Below are positions 42,310 to 53,024 of a DNA stretch of 64,000 nucleotides, one piece after another. Position 1 is the stretch's first letter. Every line of letters begins with the position of its first letter. Source of the DNA: Zoogloeaceae bacterium. Lineage in GTDB: Bacteria > Pseudomonadota > Gammaproteobacteria > Burkholderiales > Rhodocyclaceae. The position numbers were made by a program, and so were the translations under genes. The stretch is taken from positions 893,622 through 957,621 of the forward strand of contig JACKMC010000001.1 in NCBI GenBank assembly GCA_024235595.1, given 5' to 3'. The notes under the pieces are model-generated. The model did no database searches. It had not been told where the DNA came from and saw nothing but the letters and a program-made list of their open reading frames with translations.

Positions 42310-42936
42310 CCGTACGAAAGCCAGTCGCGCCGCCAGCGCAATGAACACTCCGCCCGTGATCCGGTCCAGCCACGGCGCGAGGCGGGGCTGGCGGGCGAGC
42401 AGGCGGCCGAGGCTGCCGGCGGCGAAGGCGAAGAGGCCGAACACCGCAACCGTCTGGATGATGAACACCAGCCCGAGCTGCACCATCTGCAGGCTCAGGT
42501 GGCCGAGCTCGGGCTTGAGGAACTGCGGCATGAAGGCGAGGAAGAACAGCGCCACCTTGGGGTTGATGGCGTTGGCGATGAAGCCGCGGCGCAGGTAGCG
42601 CAGCCAGGGTTCGGCCGGACGTGTTTCGCCGCCTGCCTGCAGGCGGGCGCCCGGGCTCCTCAGCGCCTGGATGCCGAGCCACGCCAGATAGGCCGAGCCG
42701 GCCAGCTTGAGGGCCAGGAACAGCGTCGGCGAGGAGGCGATCACCGCGCTTACGCCCAGCGTGGCCCACAGGATGTGGGTCACGCAGCCGAGTGCGCAGC
42801 CCACCGCGATGCCGAAGCCGGCCATGCGCCCGCGCGACAGGCTCTGCGACAGGACCATGAGATTGTCGGGCCCGGGCGCGAAGGTGATGAGCAGCGACAC
42901 GGCCAGGAAGGCCAGCAGGGTTTCGGCGGAGAGCAT
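42307..42936 (-). CDS. LysE/RhtB family amino-acid exporter
   Basis: 209-residue inner-membrane protein with six helices. The family start MLSAETLLAFLAVSLLITFA followed by PGPDNLMVLSQSLSRGRMAG is clear, as is FIANAINPKVALFFLAFMPQF. It should export an amino acid or homoserine-like compound. The ATG at 42936 is preferred over an upstream in-frame ATG. Its last codons lie inside a C-rich repeat arm. It is divergent from the solute-binding gene, with a large palindrome between. Confidence 0.9.
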   Translation of the reverse strand: MLSAETLLAFLAVSLLITFAPGPDNLMVLSQSLSRGRMAGFGIAVGCALGCVTHILWATLGVSAVIASSPTLFLALKLAGSAYLAWLGIQALRSPGARLQAGGETRPAEPWLRYLRRGFIANAINPKVALFFLAFMPQFLKPELGHLSLQMVQLGLVFIIQTVAVFGLFAFAAGSLGRLLARQPRLAPWLDRITGGVFIALAARLAFVR

Positions 42937-43037
42937 GGGCGTTGTATCCGGTCGGGAGGGGTCGATTCTTGGGGGACGGGGGGCCGAGGTCAAGCGCGGC
43001 GCGGTGACAGGCCTTGCCGACAGCCGCCGGCACTTTC

Positions 43038-43067
43038 TCGATCGTGCAGTGCACGTTACACGATCGA
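43038..43067. promoter_or_regulatory. Operator-like palindrome between LysE and the solute-binding protein genes
   Basis: A perfect nine-base inverted repeat (TCGATCGTG / CACGATCGA) has a 12-base spacer that itself contains GTGCAC. It lies about 100 bases before the LysE start and 127 before the solute-binding start. It is a probable binding site for a dimeric regulator not encoded next to it. Confidence 0.55.
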
Positions 43068-43193
43068 TCGATTCAAGTTCCGGTCGGGCGTGTCGTTACG
43101 ACTCGGGAATGCCGATGTCCGTGCAGGAGCCTGCCGCTTTCATGGCTCGCATTCGATGAATCGACCCGGCAGGGCCGGGCTGCGGAGGAAGTC

Positions 43194-44102
43194 ATGATGC
43201 GGTTCTTTTCGGTGCGCCGATCGTGGCGCGCGATGGTGGCGTTGAGCCTGGCGTGCCTGTCGTGCAGCGTCTTCGCCCAGGATCTCGCCGAGATCAAGGC
43301 GCGTGGCGTGCTGCGCCATCTGGGCGTGCCCTATGCCAATTTCGTGACCGGCAGCGGCGACGGCCTCGACGTGGAGATCGTCCAGCTCTTCGCCAGGCAC
43401 ATCGGCGTGCGCTACGAATATGTGAAGACCGATTGGCCCAATGTGATCGGTGATCTCGTCGGCCACGACCTGCAGTACAAGCCGGCGCCCAGGGCGGTCG
43501 GTGAGCGGCCCATCCGTGGCGACATCATTGCCAACGGCCTCACCATCCTCGAGCCGCGCAAGGTCTTCCTCGACTATTCCGACCCTACCTTCCCTTCGGC
43601 AGTGTGGTTGCTGGCGCGTGCGCAGTCCCCGGTCCAGCCGATCAAGCCCGGCGGCAATCGGGACGAGGACATCCGCCGCACCAAGGCCTTGCTCAGCAAT
43701 GGCACCACTTTCGTGATGGACGACTCCTGCCTCGACCCGCGTCTCTATGACATCGAGGGAAAGGGTTTCAAGCTCAAGCGCTTTACCGGCAGCAGCAACC
43801 TCAACGACATCGTTCCGGCGATGGTCAAGCAGGAGAGCGACATGACGCTGCTCGATGTGCCGGACGTGCTCATCGCGATGGAAAAGTGGAGCGGCAGCAT
43901 CAAGGTGCTCGGGCCGATCTCGGAAGAGCAACGCATGGCAGCCGGCTTTCGCAAGACCTCGCCCGAGCTTCGGGCGGCATTCAATGAATTTCTCGCGGGC
44001 ATCAAGCAGGACGGCACCTACATGCGCCTGGTAAAGAAGTACTTTCGCGCGGCGCCGCGCTATCTGCCGGAGTTCTTCCACGAAATCCCCGCGAGAAGCT
44101 GA
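43194..44102 (+). CDS. Periplasmic solute-binding protein (SBP family 3-like)
   Basis: 302-residue protein. It has a signal peptide (cleavage near SVFA|QD) and a bilobed amino-acid-binding fold (LAEIKARGVLRHLGVPYANF, then GLDVEIVQLFARHIGVRYEY; SPELRAAFNEFLAGIKQDGT, YMRLVKKYF near the end). No ABC permease or ATPase is encoded nearby. Instead a hybrid sensor kinase starts 26 bases later, so it more likely presents a ligand to the kinase than feeds a transporter. GGAGGAAGTC precedes the ATG. Confidence 0.82.
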   Translation: MMRFFSVRRSWRAMVALSLACLSCSVFAQDLAEIKARGVLRHLGVPYANFVTGSGDGLDVEIVQLFARHIGVRYEYVKTDWPNVIGDLVGHDLQYKPAPRAVGERPIRGDIIANGLTILEPRKVFLDYSDPTFPSAVWLLARAQSPVQPIKPGGNRDEDIRRTKALLSNGTTFVMDDSCLDPRLYDIEGKGFKLKRFTGSSNLNDIVPAMVKQESDMTLLDVPDVLIAMEKWSGSIKVLGPISEEQRMAAGFRKTSPELRAAFNEFLAGIKQDGTYMRLVKKYFRAAPRYLPEFFHEIPARS

Positions 44103-44128
44103 GGCGTGCGGCGCAGTGGGGGTGAGGG

Positions 44129-46978
<2,850 letters not shown>

Positions 46979-47041
46979 ACAGGCCCCGCGCGGCGGCGCT
47001 TTCCCCGATAATCCCCGGTGTCGACATCGCCGGGGGTCGCA

Positions 47042-47662
47042 ATGGAAAACAAGGGCCGTGTGGAGATCCTGCTGCTTGCGGTCGTGCTTGGCGCGCTGGC
47101 CGTGTCGGGCATCGCGCCGGCCGATCGGCTCACCTGGCTGATGGAGGTGCTGCCGGTGATGCTGGTCGTGCCCTTGCTGCTCGCCACCCGTCGAAGCTGC
47201 CCGCTGACGCGGCTCCTCTATGTGCTGATCGCGCTGCATGCGCTGGTGCTGATCCTCGGCGGCGCCTACACCTATGCGCGTGTTCCCGCCGGTTTCTGGC
47301 TGCAGGACCTGTTCGGCTTCGCGCGCAACCCCTACGATCGCATTGGCCATTTCTTTCAGGGCTTCGTGCCGGCAATTGCAGCCCGCGAAATCCTGCTGCG
47401 ACGGCAGGTGGTGCGCGGCAGGGGCTGGCTCGTTTTCATCGTGTGCTGCATCTGCCTTGCGATCTCTGCGCTCTATGAGTTGATCGAGTGGGGCGCGGCG
47501 GTGAGCATGGGCCAGGGCGCCGTGGAGTTTCTCGGCACCCAGGGCGACCCCTGGGACACCCAGTCCGACATGGCCATGGCGCTGATCGGTGCGCTTGCCG
47601 CGCTGTTCGCGCTCACCCGCCTGCATGATCGACAACTCGCCCTGCCTGGCGCCAGCCGATGA
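47042..47662 (+). CDS. DUF2238/YjdF-like inner-membrane protein
   Basis: 206-residue membrane protein with about six helices. The family core FARNPYDRIGHFFQGFVPAI and the DTQSDM motif (LGTQGDPWDTQSDMAMALIG) identify it as a DUF2238/YjdF member. Its biochemical role is not known. It lies 63 bases after the kinase gene and overlaps the next gene by four bases (ATGA), so they are probably co-translated. Confidence 0.85.
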   Translation: MENKGRVEILLLAVVLGALAVSGIAPADRLTWLMEVLPVMLVVPLLLATRRSCPLTRLLYVLIALHALVLILGGAYTYARVPAGFWLQDLFGFARNPYDRIGHFFQGFVPAIAAREILLRRQVVRGRGWLVFIVCCICLAISALYELIEWGAAVSMGQGAVEFLGTQGDPWDTQSDMAMALIGALAALFALTRLHDRQLALPGASR

Positions 47663-49206
47663 GCAACATCGACGGCCAGATCGTCTTCGCGATGCTGCTG
47701 GCGCTGCCGCTCTCGGCCGCGCTCGGTTGGTGGGTGGCGGCACGCTACCGCAAGGCCATGCTGGCGCTGATGCGAGGCGGCGCTGCCCACAAAAGCATCG
47801 CGGGCTGCGCGCCCGCAGTGCACGCGCGCAGCGAAGTGAATCCCGATATCGACCTGGCTTGCAACCGGCGCATGACGCGACGCCTGTCGCAGGTGCTGGT
47901 GGCGATCTCACTGGCGATCGGCTTGAGCCTGGCATGGTTCGAACTTGCCTTTGTGTATACCGAGGGCGGTTATGGGTTGCGAAAGCTGCTGGTCATGGGC
48001 TTGCTCGAGGCCTGGCCGGCGGTGCCCGCGCTGGGCCTGCTGTGGCGCTGGTCGCTGGGCCGCACCGCGGCGGGAGTGCTCGCCTATCTGCTCGCCATCA
48101 CCTTGCTGGTGGTGCTGAGCTCGAACGAGAGCCAGTCTGCGCTGACGGTTTTCGGATGGCTGCTCGGTGGTGCGATGGTGCCGCTGCTCGCGCTGCTCAG
48201 CCTGGCGAGCAGCGGCCGCATTCGCGCGGTGTCGCCTTTCCTCTTCCCTGCCTGCGCGAGCCTGATCGCGGCTTCGATGCTGGCCCTCGAGTGGCTCGCG
48301 GTGCGCGTCGACACGCCGCCCGAATCGCTCCTCGTGGTGGTCGAGACGATTGGCGCGTTGCCTGCGATCGCGCTCTTCGCGCTGTTGCCGTGGCTGGTCG
48401 CGATCTGGCCGGTGATGGGCCTGGCGCGCTGGCTTGCCGGGCGCTATCGCGCCAAGCGCTTCTCCGAGCTCGGCTATCTGTTCGGGGTGTTCTGGCTGGT
48501 GGTGCTGATCGGCCGGGTCTTGCCGGCGACCCATTCCGCAATCGGCCTCGGGGCGTTCGCCGGAATCATGGCCTGGCTATGGGTGCCGCTGGGCTTCGTG
48601 CTCGCCCGCGGCTGGCTCACGCCCCCTGGCGGGCCGCCGACCCTGCTGGTGCTGCGGGTGTTCCGCCGCGATGCCGAGGTGGCGTCGCTGTTCGATGCGG
48701 TGATCGAGCGCTGGCGTCAGAGCGGCAATACGGTGATGATCGCCGGCACCGATCTGGTGACCCATACGGTCGATCCGGACGACATCTTCACCTTTCTTTC
48801 GCGCCGCCTCGGCGAGCGCTTCATCGCGTCGCCAGCCGATGTGGCTGCGCGCATCGCCGGCTTCGACCTCGTCGCGGATCCCGACGGGCGCTACCGGGTG
48901 AACGAATGCTATTGCACCGATGCCACCTGGCAGGCGGCGCTCGACGCGCTGGTGGGGCAGTCGCATGTGGTGTTGATGGACCTGCGGGGCTTTGCCCGCG
49001 AAAATGCCGGCTGCCTGTTCGAACTCGGCGCGCTGGCAGCGGCGCCGGGGCTCTTGAGGGTGGTGGTGTTGCATGATGCGCAGACCGATCGCGCCGCCGC
49101 CGACGAACGGATCGCCGCCGCGCCGCCAGGGCGCTTCGTGTGGATCGAAGCCGCGGCGCTCGATCGACGCTGCCGGGAGCGCATTCTCGCGGCGCTGCTG
49201 GGCTGA
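47659..49206 (+). CDS. Polytopic membrane protein with C-terminal soluble, TIR-like domain (unknown function)
   Basis: 515 residues. The first two-thirds hold about nine hydrophobic helices (around 8-26, 78-100, 110-165, 170-210, 220-265, 280-335). The remaining 180 residues are soluble: TLLVLRVFRRDAEVASLFDA, later VVLMDLRGFARENAGCLFEL and LRVVVLHDAQTDRAAADERI. The beta-alpha order and the DLRGF-x-N-x-GC-x-EL segment recall TIR-like or nucleotide-sensing domains, a judgement made by eye only. Overlap with the YjdF-like gene suggests a joint function. I recognise no named family. Confidence 0.6.
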   Translation: MSNIDGQIVFAMLLALPLSAALGWWVAARYRKAMLALMRGGAAHKSIAGCAPAVHARSEVNPDIDLACNRRMTRRLSQVLVAISLAIGLSLAWFELAFVYTEGGYGLRKLLVMGLLEAWPAVPALGLLWRWSLGRTAAGVLAYLLAITLLVVLSSNESQSALTVFGWLLGGAMVPLLALLSLASSGRIRAVSPFLFPACASLIAASMLALEWLAVRVDTPPESLLVVVETIGALPAIALFALLPWLVAIWPVMGLARWLAGRYRAKRFSELGYLFGVFWLVVLIGRVLPATHSAIGLGAFAGIMAWLWVPLGFVLARGWLTPPGGPPTLLVLRVFRRDAEVASLFDAVIERWRQSGNTVMIAGTDLVTHTVDPDDIFTFLSRRLGERFIASPADVAARIAGFDLVADPDGRYRVNECYCTDATWQAALDALVGQSHVVLMDLRGFARENAGCLFELGALAAAPGLLRVVVLHDAQTDRAAADERIAAAPPGRFVWIEAAALDRRCRERILAALLG

Positions 49207-49348
49207 ACCCGGCAGCCGCAGTTGGACGCGCCGGATGTGTGCGGGCGTGTGGCGCACTCACTCGCTGGGTGATCGTCGTCGACACCCGGAAGTGTCGAAC
49301 ATCGAGCTTCTTGCCCATGCGTGGAAGCGGTCGGCTGCGGTTTCCGGA

Positions 49349-49912
49349 TCAAATGCTGGTGAGCCGTCGACCGGCACGCCGACGGCCGTGGGCGGGCAGG
49401 CCGGCGCCGTCGGTGGCGCTGTTGGCATGGCAGATCGCGCAGGCCAGCGCGTCGGCGGCGTCCGGCCCGGGGATCCGGTCCAGCTTGAGCAGGCGCTGCA
49501 CCATGTGCTGGACCTGCTCCTTGTGCGCCTTGCCGTAGCCCACCACGGCCTGCTTGATCTGCAAGGCGGTGTACTCGGCCATCGGCACGTCGCATGAAAC
49601 GGCGCCGCAGATCACCGCGCCGCGCGCCTGGCCGAGCAGCAGCGTGGATTGCGGGTTGACGTTCACGAACACGATCTCCACGGCGGCCTGATCAGGGCGG
49701 TAGGTAGCCACCACTTCGCGCACGCCGTCGAGCAGCGTCTTGAGACGCCCCGGAAGCGCGCCGTCGGGCGTCTTGATGGTGCCGCTGGCGACATAGCGAA
49801 GCTGGCTGCCGAGCTTGTCGATGAGCCCGAAGCCGGTGATCCGCAGGCCCGGGTCGAGGCCGAGGATGCGCGTCGCGACGACGCCGGAAGCGGTTGGGGC
49901 CTGAGCGTGCAT
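49349..49912 (-). CDS. ruvC: RuvC, Holliday-junction resolvase
   Basis: 187-residue endonuclease that cuts Holliday junctions with RuvAB. Catalytic acidic residues are seen in ILGLDPGLRITGFG, AAVEIVFVNVNPQSTLLLGQ and GPDAADALACAICH. The first 14 residues (MHAQAPTASGVVAT) are not typical, so an internal GTG start is possible. The last 20 residues are basic and variable. ruvA and ruvB are not in the window next to it. Confidence 0.94.
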   Translation of the reverse strand: MHAQAPTASGVVATRILGLDPGLRITGFGLIDKLGSQLRYVASGTIKTPDGALPGRLKTLLDGVREVVATYRPDQAAVEIVFVNVNPQSTLLLGQARGAVICGAVSCDVPMAEYTALQIKQAVVGYGKAHKEQVQHMVQRLLKLDRIPGPDAADALACAICHANSATDGAGLPAHGRRRAGRRLTSI

Positions 49913-49937
49913 GGCCGGATTCTACGGCAGCCGCCGC

Positions 49938-50813
49938 TCAGCGTCGCGCCAGCGCTACCCCGGCGACCGCGATCACCATGCCGGCCAGCGCTGTGAGCGC
50001 GAGCGTCTCGCCGAAGATCGCCCAGGCGATGAGCGCGGTGCACGGCGGCGTGAGATAGAACAGCGAGGCGACGTTGACCGCGCCGCCACTGCGAATCAGC
50101 AGGTTGAGCAGACTGATCGCACCCAGCGACAGCACCAGCACCAGCCACAGCAGCGCGAACATGAATTCGCCGCTCCAGGTGATCTGCATTGTCTCGGTGG
50201 CGCGCGCCACCGCAGCGGTGAGCAGCAGGGTGGGAACGAACTGGATCACCGAGCCGGTGCGCAGGTCGAAACTCGGGCAATAGCGCTTCTGGTACAGCGT
50301 GCCGACGGTAATGCCCAGCAGCGCGAGCAGTGCCGGCAGCAGCATGGCGCCGAAGTCGCCGGCGGCAACGCCGCCCAGCTTGCTGCCGACCACCAGCGTG
50401 ACACCGCCGAAGCCGAGCACCAGGCCCAGCCACTGCCTGGGTCTTACCTGCTCGCCGAGCAGCCAGCCGGCCCCCAGCGCGGTCAGCAATGGCTGCAGGC
50501 CCACGACCAGGCTGGTGATGCCCGCCGGCAGACCGTGCGAAATGGCGATGAATACCCCGCCCAGGTAAACGCCGTGCACCAGCAGCCCGGTGACGCCGAT
50601 GTGCAGCCACTGCCCGGCCGAGCGTGGCCAGGGCGCACGCGTGGCCAGCGCCAGCGCAGTCATCAAGCCGATCACCAGCAGGTAGCGGGTGCTCAGGAAG
50701 GTCAGCGGCTCGACGTAGGGCAAGCCGAACTTCGCGCCGATGAAGCCGGTGCTCCATAGCAGTACGAAGAGCAGCGGCATCAAGGCCGTCGGTGCGCGAA
50801 GGCTGGAGGTCAC
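49938..50813 (-). CDS. EamA/DMT family transporter
   Basis: 291-residue inner-membrane protein with ten helices arranged as two EamA repeats (for example LWSTGFIGAKFGLPYVEPLT in the first and LFYLTPPCTALIAWAIFGET in the second). Substrate unknown; relatives export amino acids or metabolites. A GTG start at 50813 (VTSSLRAPT) with AGGA upstream fits homologue N-termini better than the earlier ATG, which would add 16 non-conserved residues. Confidence 0.82.
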   Translation of the reverse strand: MTSSLRAPTALMPLLFVLLWSTGFIGAKFGLPYVEPLTFLSTRYLLVIGLMTALALATRAPWPRSAGQWLHIGVTGLLVHGVYLGGVFIAISHGLPAGITSLVVGLQPLLTALGAGWLLGEQVRPRQWLGLVLGFGGVTLVVGSKLGGVAAGDFGAMLLPALLALLGITVGTLYQKRYCPSFDLRTGSVIQFVPTLLLTAAVARATETMQITWSGEFMFALLWLVLVLSLGAISLLNLLIRSGGAVNVASLFYLTPPCTALIAWAIFGETLALTALAGMVIAVAGVALARR

Positions 50814-50919
50814 GGGAGAGTCCTGGATGCAGGGGCGGGTAAGGCACGGATTCTGCCGCATATCCTGCCCTCCGTGTCCGGCCTCCGCCTTGCTGGCAGG
50901 CCGCCCTGCTGGCCGGGCT

Positions 50920-51156
50920 TCAGCGGCGCCGTTCCTCGAAGGCGCGGGCGAGGGCGATCACCACGATGTGGGCCTCCTCCTCACTGAGCTCGGGCATGCG
51001 GTCGCGCAGCGTGTGGAAGGCAAGGCCGTTGAGCGGCCGGCCACCCCAGGTCTGGCCGCTGTCATAGAAGGGGGCGATGAGTTCGTAAGCCTGATCGAAG
51101 AGTGCCCGCAGGCGCGGATTCTGGCGGCGGTCGCCGGATTGTGGAATGTCGGTCAT
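50920..51156 (-). CDS. Small conserved-looking cytosolic protein of unknown function
   Basis: 78-residue protein (MTDIPQSGDRRQNPRLRALF...). It is helical, with a Trp-Gly-Gly turn (GQTWGGRPLNGLAF) and a charged C-terminus (ALARAFEERRR). It has no signal peptide, membrane helix or metal motif. It lies between yebC and a DMT transporter on the same strand, 49 bases past the yebC stop. Codon use is like its neighbours. I do not recognise the family. Confidence 0.65.
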   Translation of the reverse strand: MTDIPQSGDRRQNPRLRALFDQAYELIAPFYDSGQTWGGRPLNGLAFHTLRDRMPELSEEEAHIVVIALARAFEERRR

Positions 51157-51205
51157 GGTATCGATTTAGGCCGCGGGCGGCGGGCGCCGCTCGCGAGTGT
51201 GGCTC

Positions 51206-51931
51206 TCAATCGTCCATTACGGCACTTGTGTAGACTTCCTGAACGTCATCGAGCGACTCGAGTGCGTCGAGCAGTTTCTGCATGCGCACCGCGTCGTCGC
51301 CCTCGAGCTCGGTGTCGTTGAGCGGCTTCATCGTGACTTCGCCGAACTCGGCGACGAATCCGGCGGTCTCGAGCGCGGCCTTGACGTCCGAGAACTCGTA
51401 GGGGCCGGTGACGACCTCGATCGAACCGTCGTCATTGGTGATCACGTCCTCGGCGCCGGCTTCGAGCGCGGCATCCATGAGGGCGTCCTCATCGGTGCCA
51501 GGGGCGAACATCAGCTGGCCGCAGTGCTTGAACTGGAAGGCCACGCAGCCGTCGGTGCCCATGTTGCCGCCATGCTTCGAAAAGGCGTGGCGCACGTCGG
51601 CGACGGTGCGGATCTTGTTGTCGGTGAGGCAGTCGACGATCACCGCCGCGCCGCCGATTCCGTAGCCTTCGTAGCGGCCTTCCTCGTAGGTCACGCCTTC
51701 GAGCTGGCCAGTGCCGCGCTTGATCGCGTTCTCGATGTTGTCCTTGGGCATCGACTCGCCACGCGCCTTTTCGACCGCGAGTCGAAGCCGCGGGTTGGCG
51801 GTGATATCGCCGCCGCCCATCCTGGCTGCGACGGTGATTTCCTTGATCAGCTTGGTGAAGACCTTGCCTCGCTTGGCGTCCTGACGGCCCTTGCGGTGCT
51901 GGATATTGGCCCATTTCGAGTGTCCGGCCAT
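51206..51931 (-). CDS. yebC: YebC/PmpR family protein
   Basis: 241-residue protein with the invariant start MAGHSKWANIQHRKGRQDAK. Three-domain YebC fold features follow (RMGGGDITANPRLRLAVEKA; EGYGIGGAAVIVDCLTDNKI). Members act as transcription regulators or, as shown for some, aid translation of difficult sequences. ruvC lies three genes downstream, an arrangement seen in many proteobacteria. An upstream in-frame start is rejected because the MAGHSKW start is invariant. Confidence 0.95.
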   Translation of the reverse strand: MAGHSKWANIQHRKGRQDAKRGKVFTKLIKEITVAARMGGGDITANPRLRLAVEKARGESMPKDNIENAIKRGTGQLEGVTYEEGRYEGYGIGGAAVIVDCLTDNKIRTVADVRHAFSKHGGNMGTDGCVAFQFKHCGQLMFAPGTDEDALMDAALEAGAEDVITNDDGSIEVVTGPYEFSDVKAALETAGFVAEFGEVTMKPLNDTELEGDDAVRMQKLLDALESLDDVQEVYTSAVMDD

Positions 51932-52156
51932 AGATGCAAGCTCCAAATGCGTGAGATTTTGACGGGCGAATTCTAGCACTGCGGCGCGGCCGTGGCCGGC
52001 GCTGCGTGATGCAGGCGACCCCCGGCGACCCCGTCGTGCCCGATCGCTGTGGCGCTCATGTGTCACGGTGGGCAGTGGGCGCGGCCAAGGTCTGTTAGAT
52101 TCGGTGCATGCTCGATGCCGGAGGCGTATCGGTGCATCAGACTGGGGAGGAAAATC

Positions 52157-52789
52157 ATGGGCATGGCGAGAGTCCTGGCGGTGCTGGCAGCAGTGCTGCT
52201 GATGGGCGTCAATGCGACGATGGCGGCAGGCTTTACCTACGACGGTTGCGTCGATTCCCGCGGCCGCAAGGTTCAGTCGATACAGGATCTGTCTCTGCCG
52301 GCGGTGGTGCAGACCGTCGATGACGCGGGTGGCGCGGTGATCCGCTACAACCCGACGGTGTTGCCGAGGCTGGGTGACAAGGCCCGGTTGTTCCTCTACG
52401 CCCAGGCTTGCGCGGCCCTAAACCTGGGCTATCCGGCGGGCTCGGCGCTGAGCCTCGCGCAGGCCCGGCGTGCAGATTGCTGGGGCGTTACCACCTTGAG
52501 CCGCTCGGGCCTGCTCGGCGACGCGGCCGAGCTCGCCACGCTGCAGGCGGAGCTCGATCTTGCGGACGACGAATGGGCCCAGGTGCCAGGGCCGCAGCGG
52601 CGCTTCGATCTCGGTGCCTGTCGCCGCACGGCGCTGCGCATGCCGGCGGCCGGCAGCGGCAACGAACAGTGGGACGCCTGCGTCCATCGCTGCGGCGACC
52701 GGCTGTATCGCTGCGGCCGCAGCGAAAGCTGCATGAGCACCTTCCGGCAATGCACCGCCGGCTGCGATGCGGCCCGTCCCGCACCCTAG
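52157..52789 (+). CDS. Secreted cysteine-rich protein of unknown function
   Basis: 210 residues. It has a signal peptide (MGMARVLAVLAAVLLMGVNA, cleavage near TMAA|GF) and ten cysteines in the mature part. Six of these fall in the last 45 residues (DACVHRCGDRLYRCGRSESC and the following RQCTAGC). The mature N-terminus is FTYDGCVDSRGRKVQSI. It probably folds with several disulfides in the periplasm or outside the cell. A GGGGAGG site lies six bases before the ATG. I do not recognise the family. Confidence 0.75.
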   Translation: MGMARVLAVLAAVLLMGVNATMAAGFTYDGCVDSRGRKVQSIQDLSLPAVVQTVDDAGGAVIRYNPTVLPRLGDKARLFLYAQACAALNLGYPAGSALSLAQARRADCWGVTTLSRSGLLGDAAELATLQAELDLADDEWAQVPGPQRRFDLGACRRTALRMPAAGSGNEQWDACVHRCGDRLYRCGRSESCMSTFRQCTAGCDAARPAP

Positions 52790-53024
52790 CAGGCGACCTG
52801 CCGCTGCGAGACCTGCCCTCGACCGAGGCGATGCTCGAGGCCACGGGCTGCGTGCCCGGTCACGCGTTTCGTCAATTGCGAATCATCGCGCTCCCGTGGC
52901 CAGCGTGGCGACGCTGCCGCGCGGCATAAACTTTCGTGCCGCCCTGCCGTTCGGGCTGCGCCCGCGCTGCCAGCTCGGGTATGCTGGCGGCGCATAGATT
53001 CAGGATTTCCAGGAGAACATCGCA

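Noticed and set aside
47659..49206. Calling this locus a defence system
   Set aside because: The TIR-like resemblance is visual only, there are no adjacent nuclease, methylase or other defence genes, and no mobile-element context.
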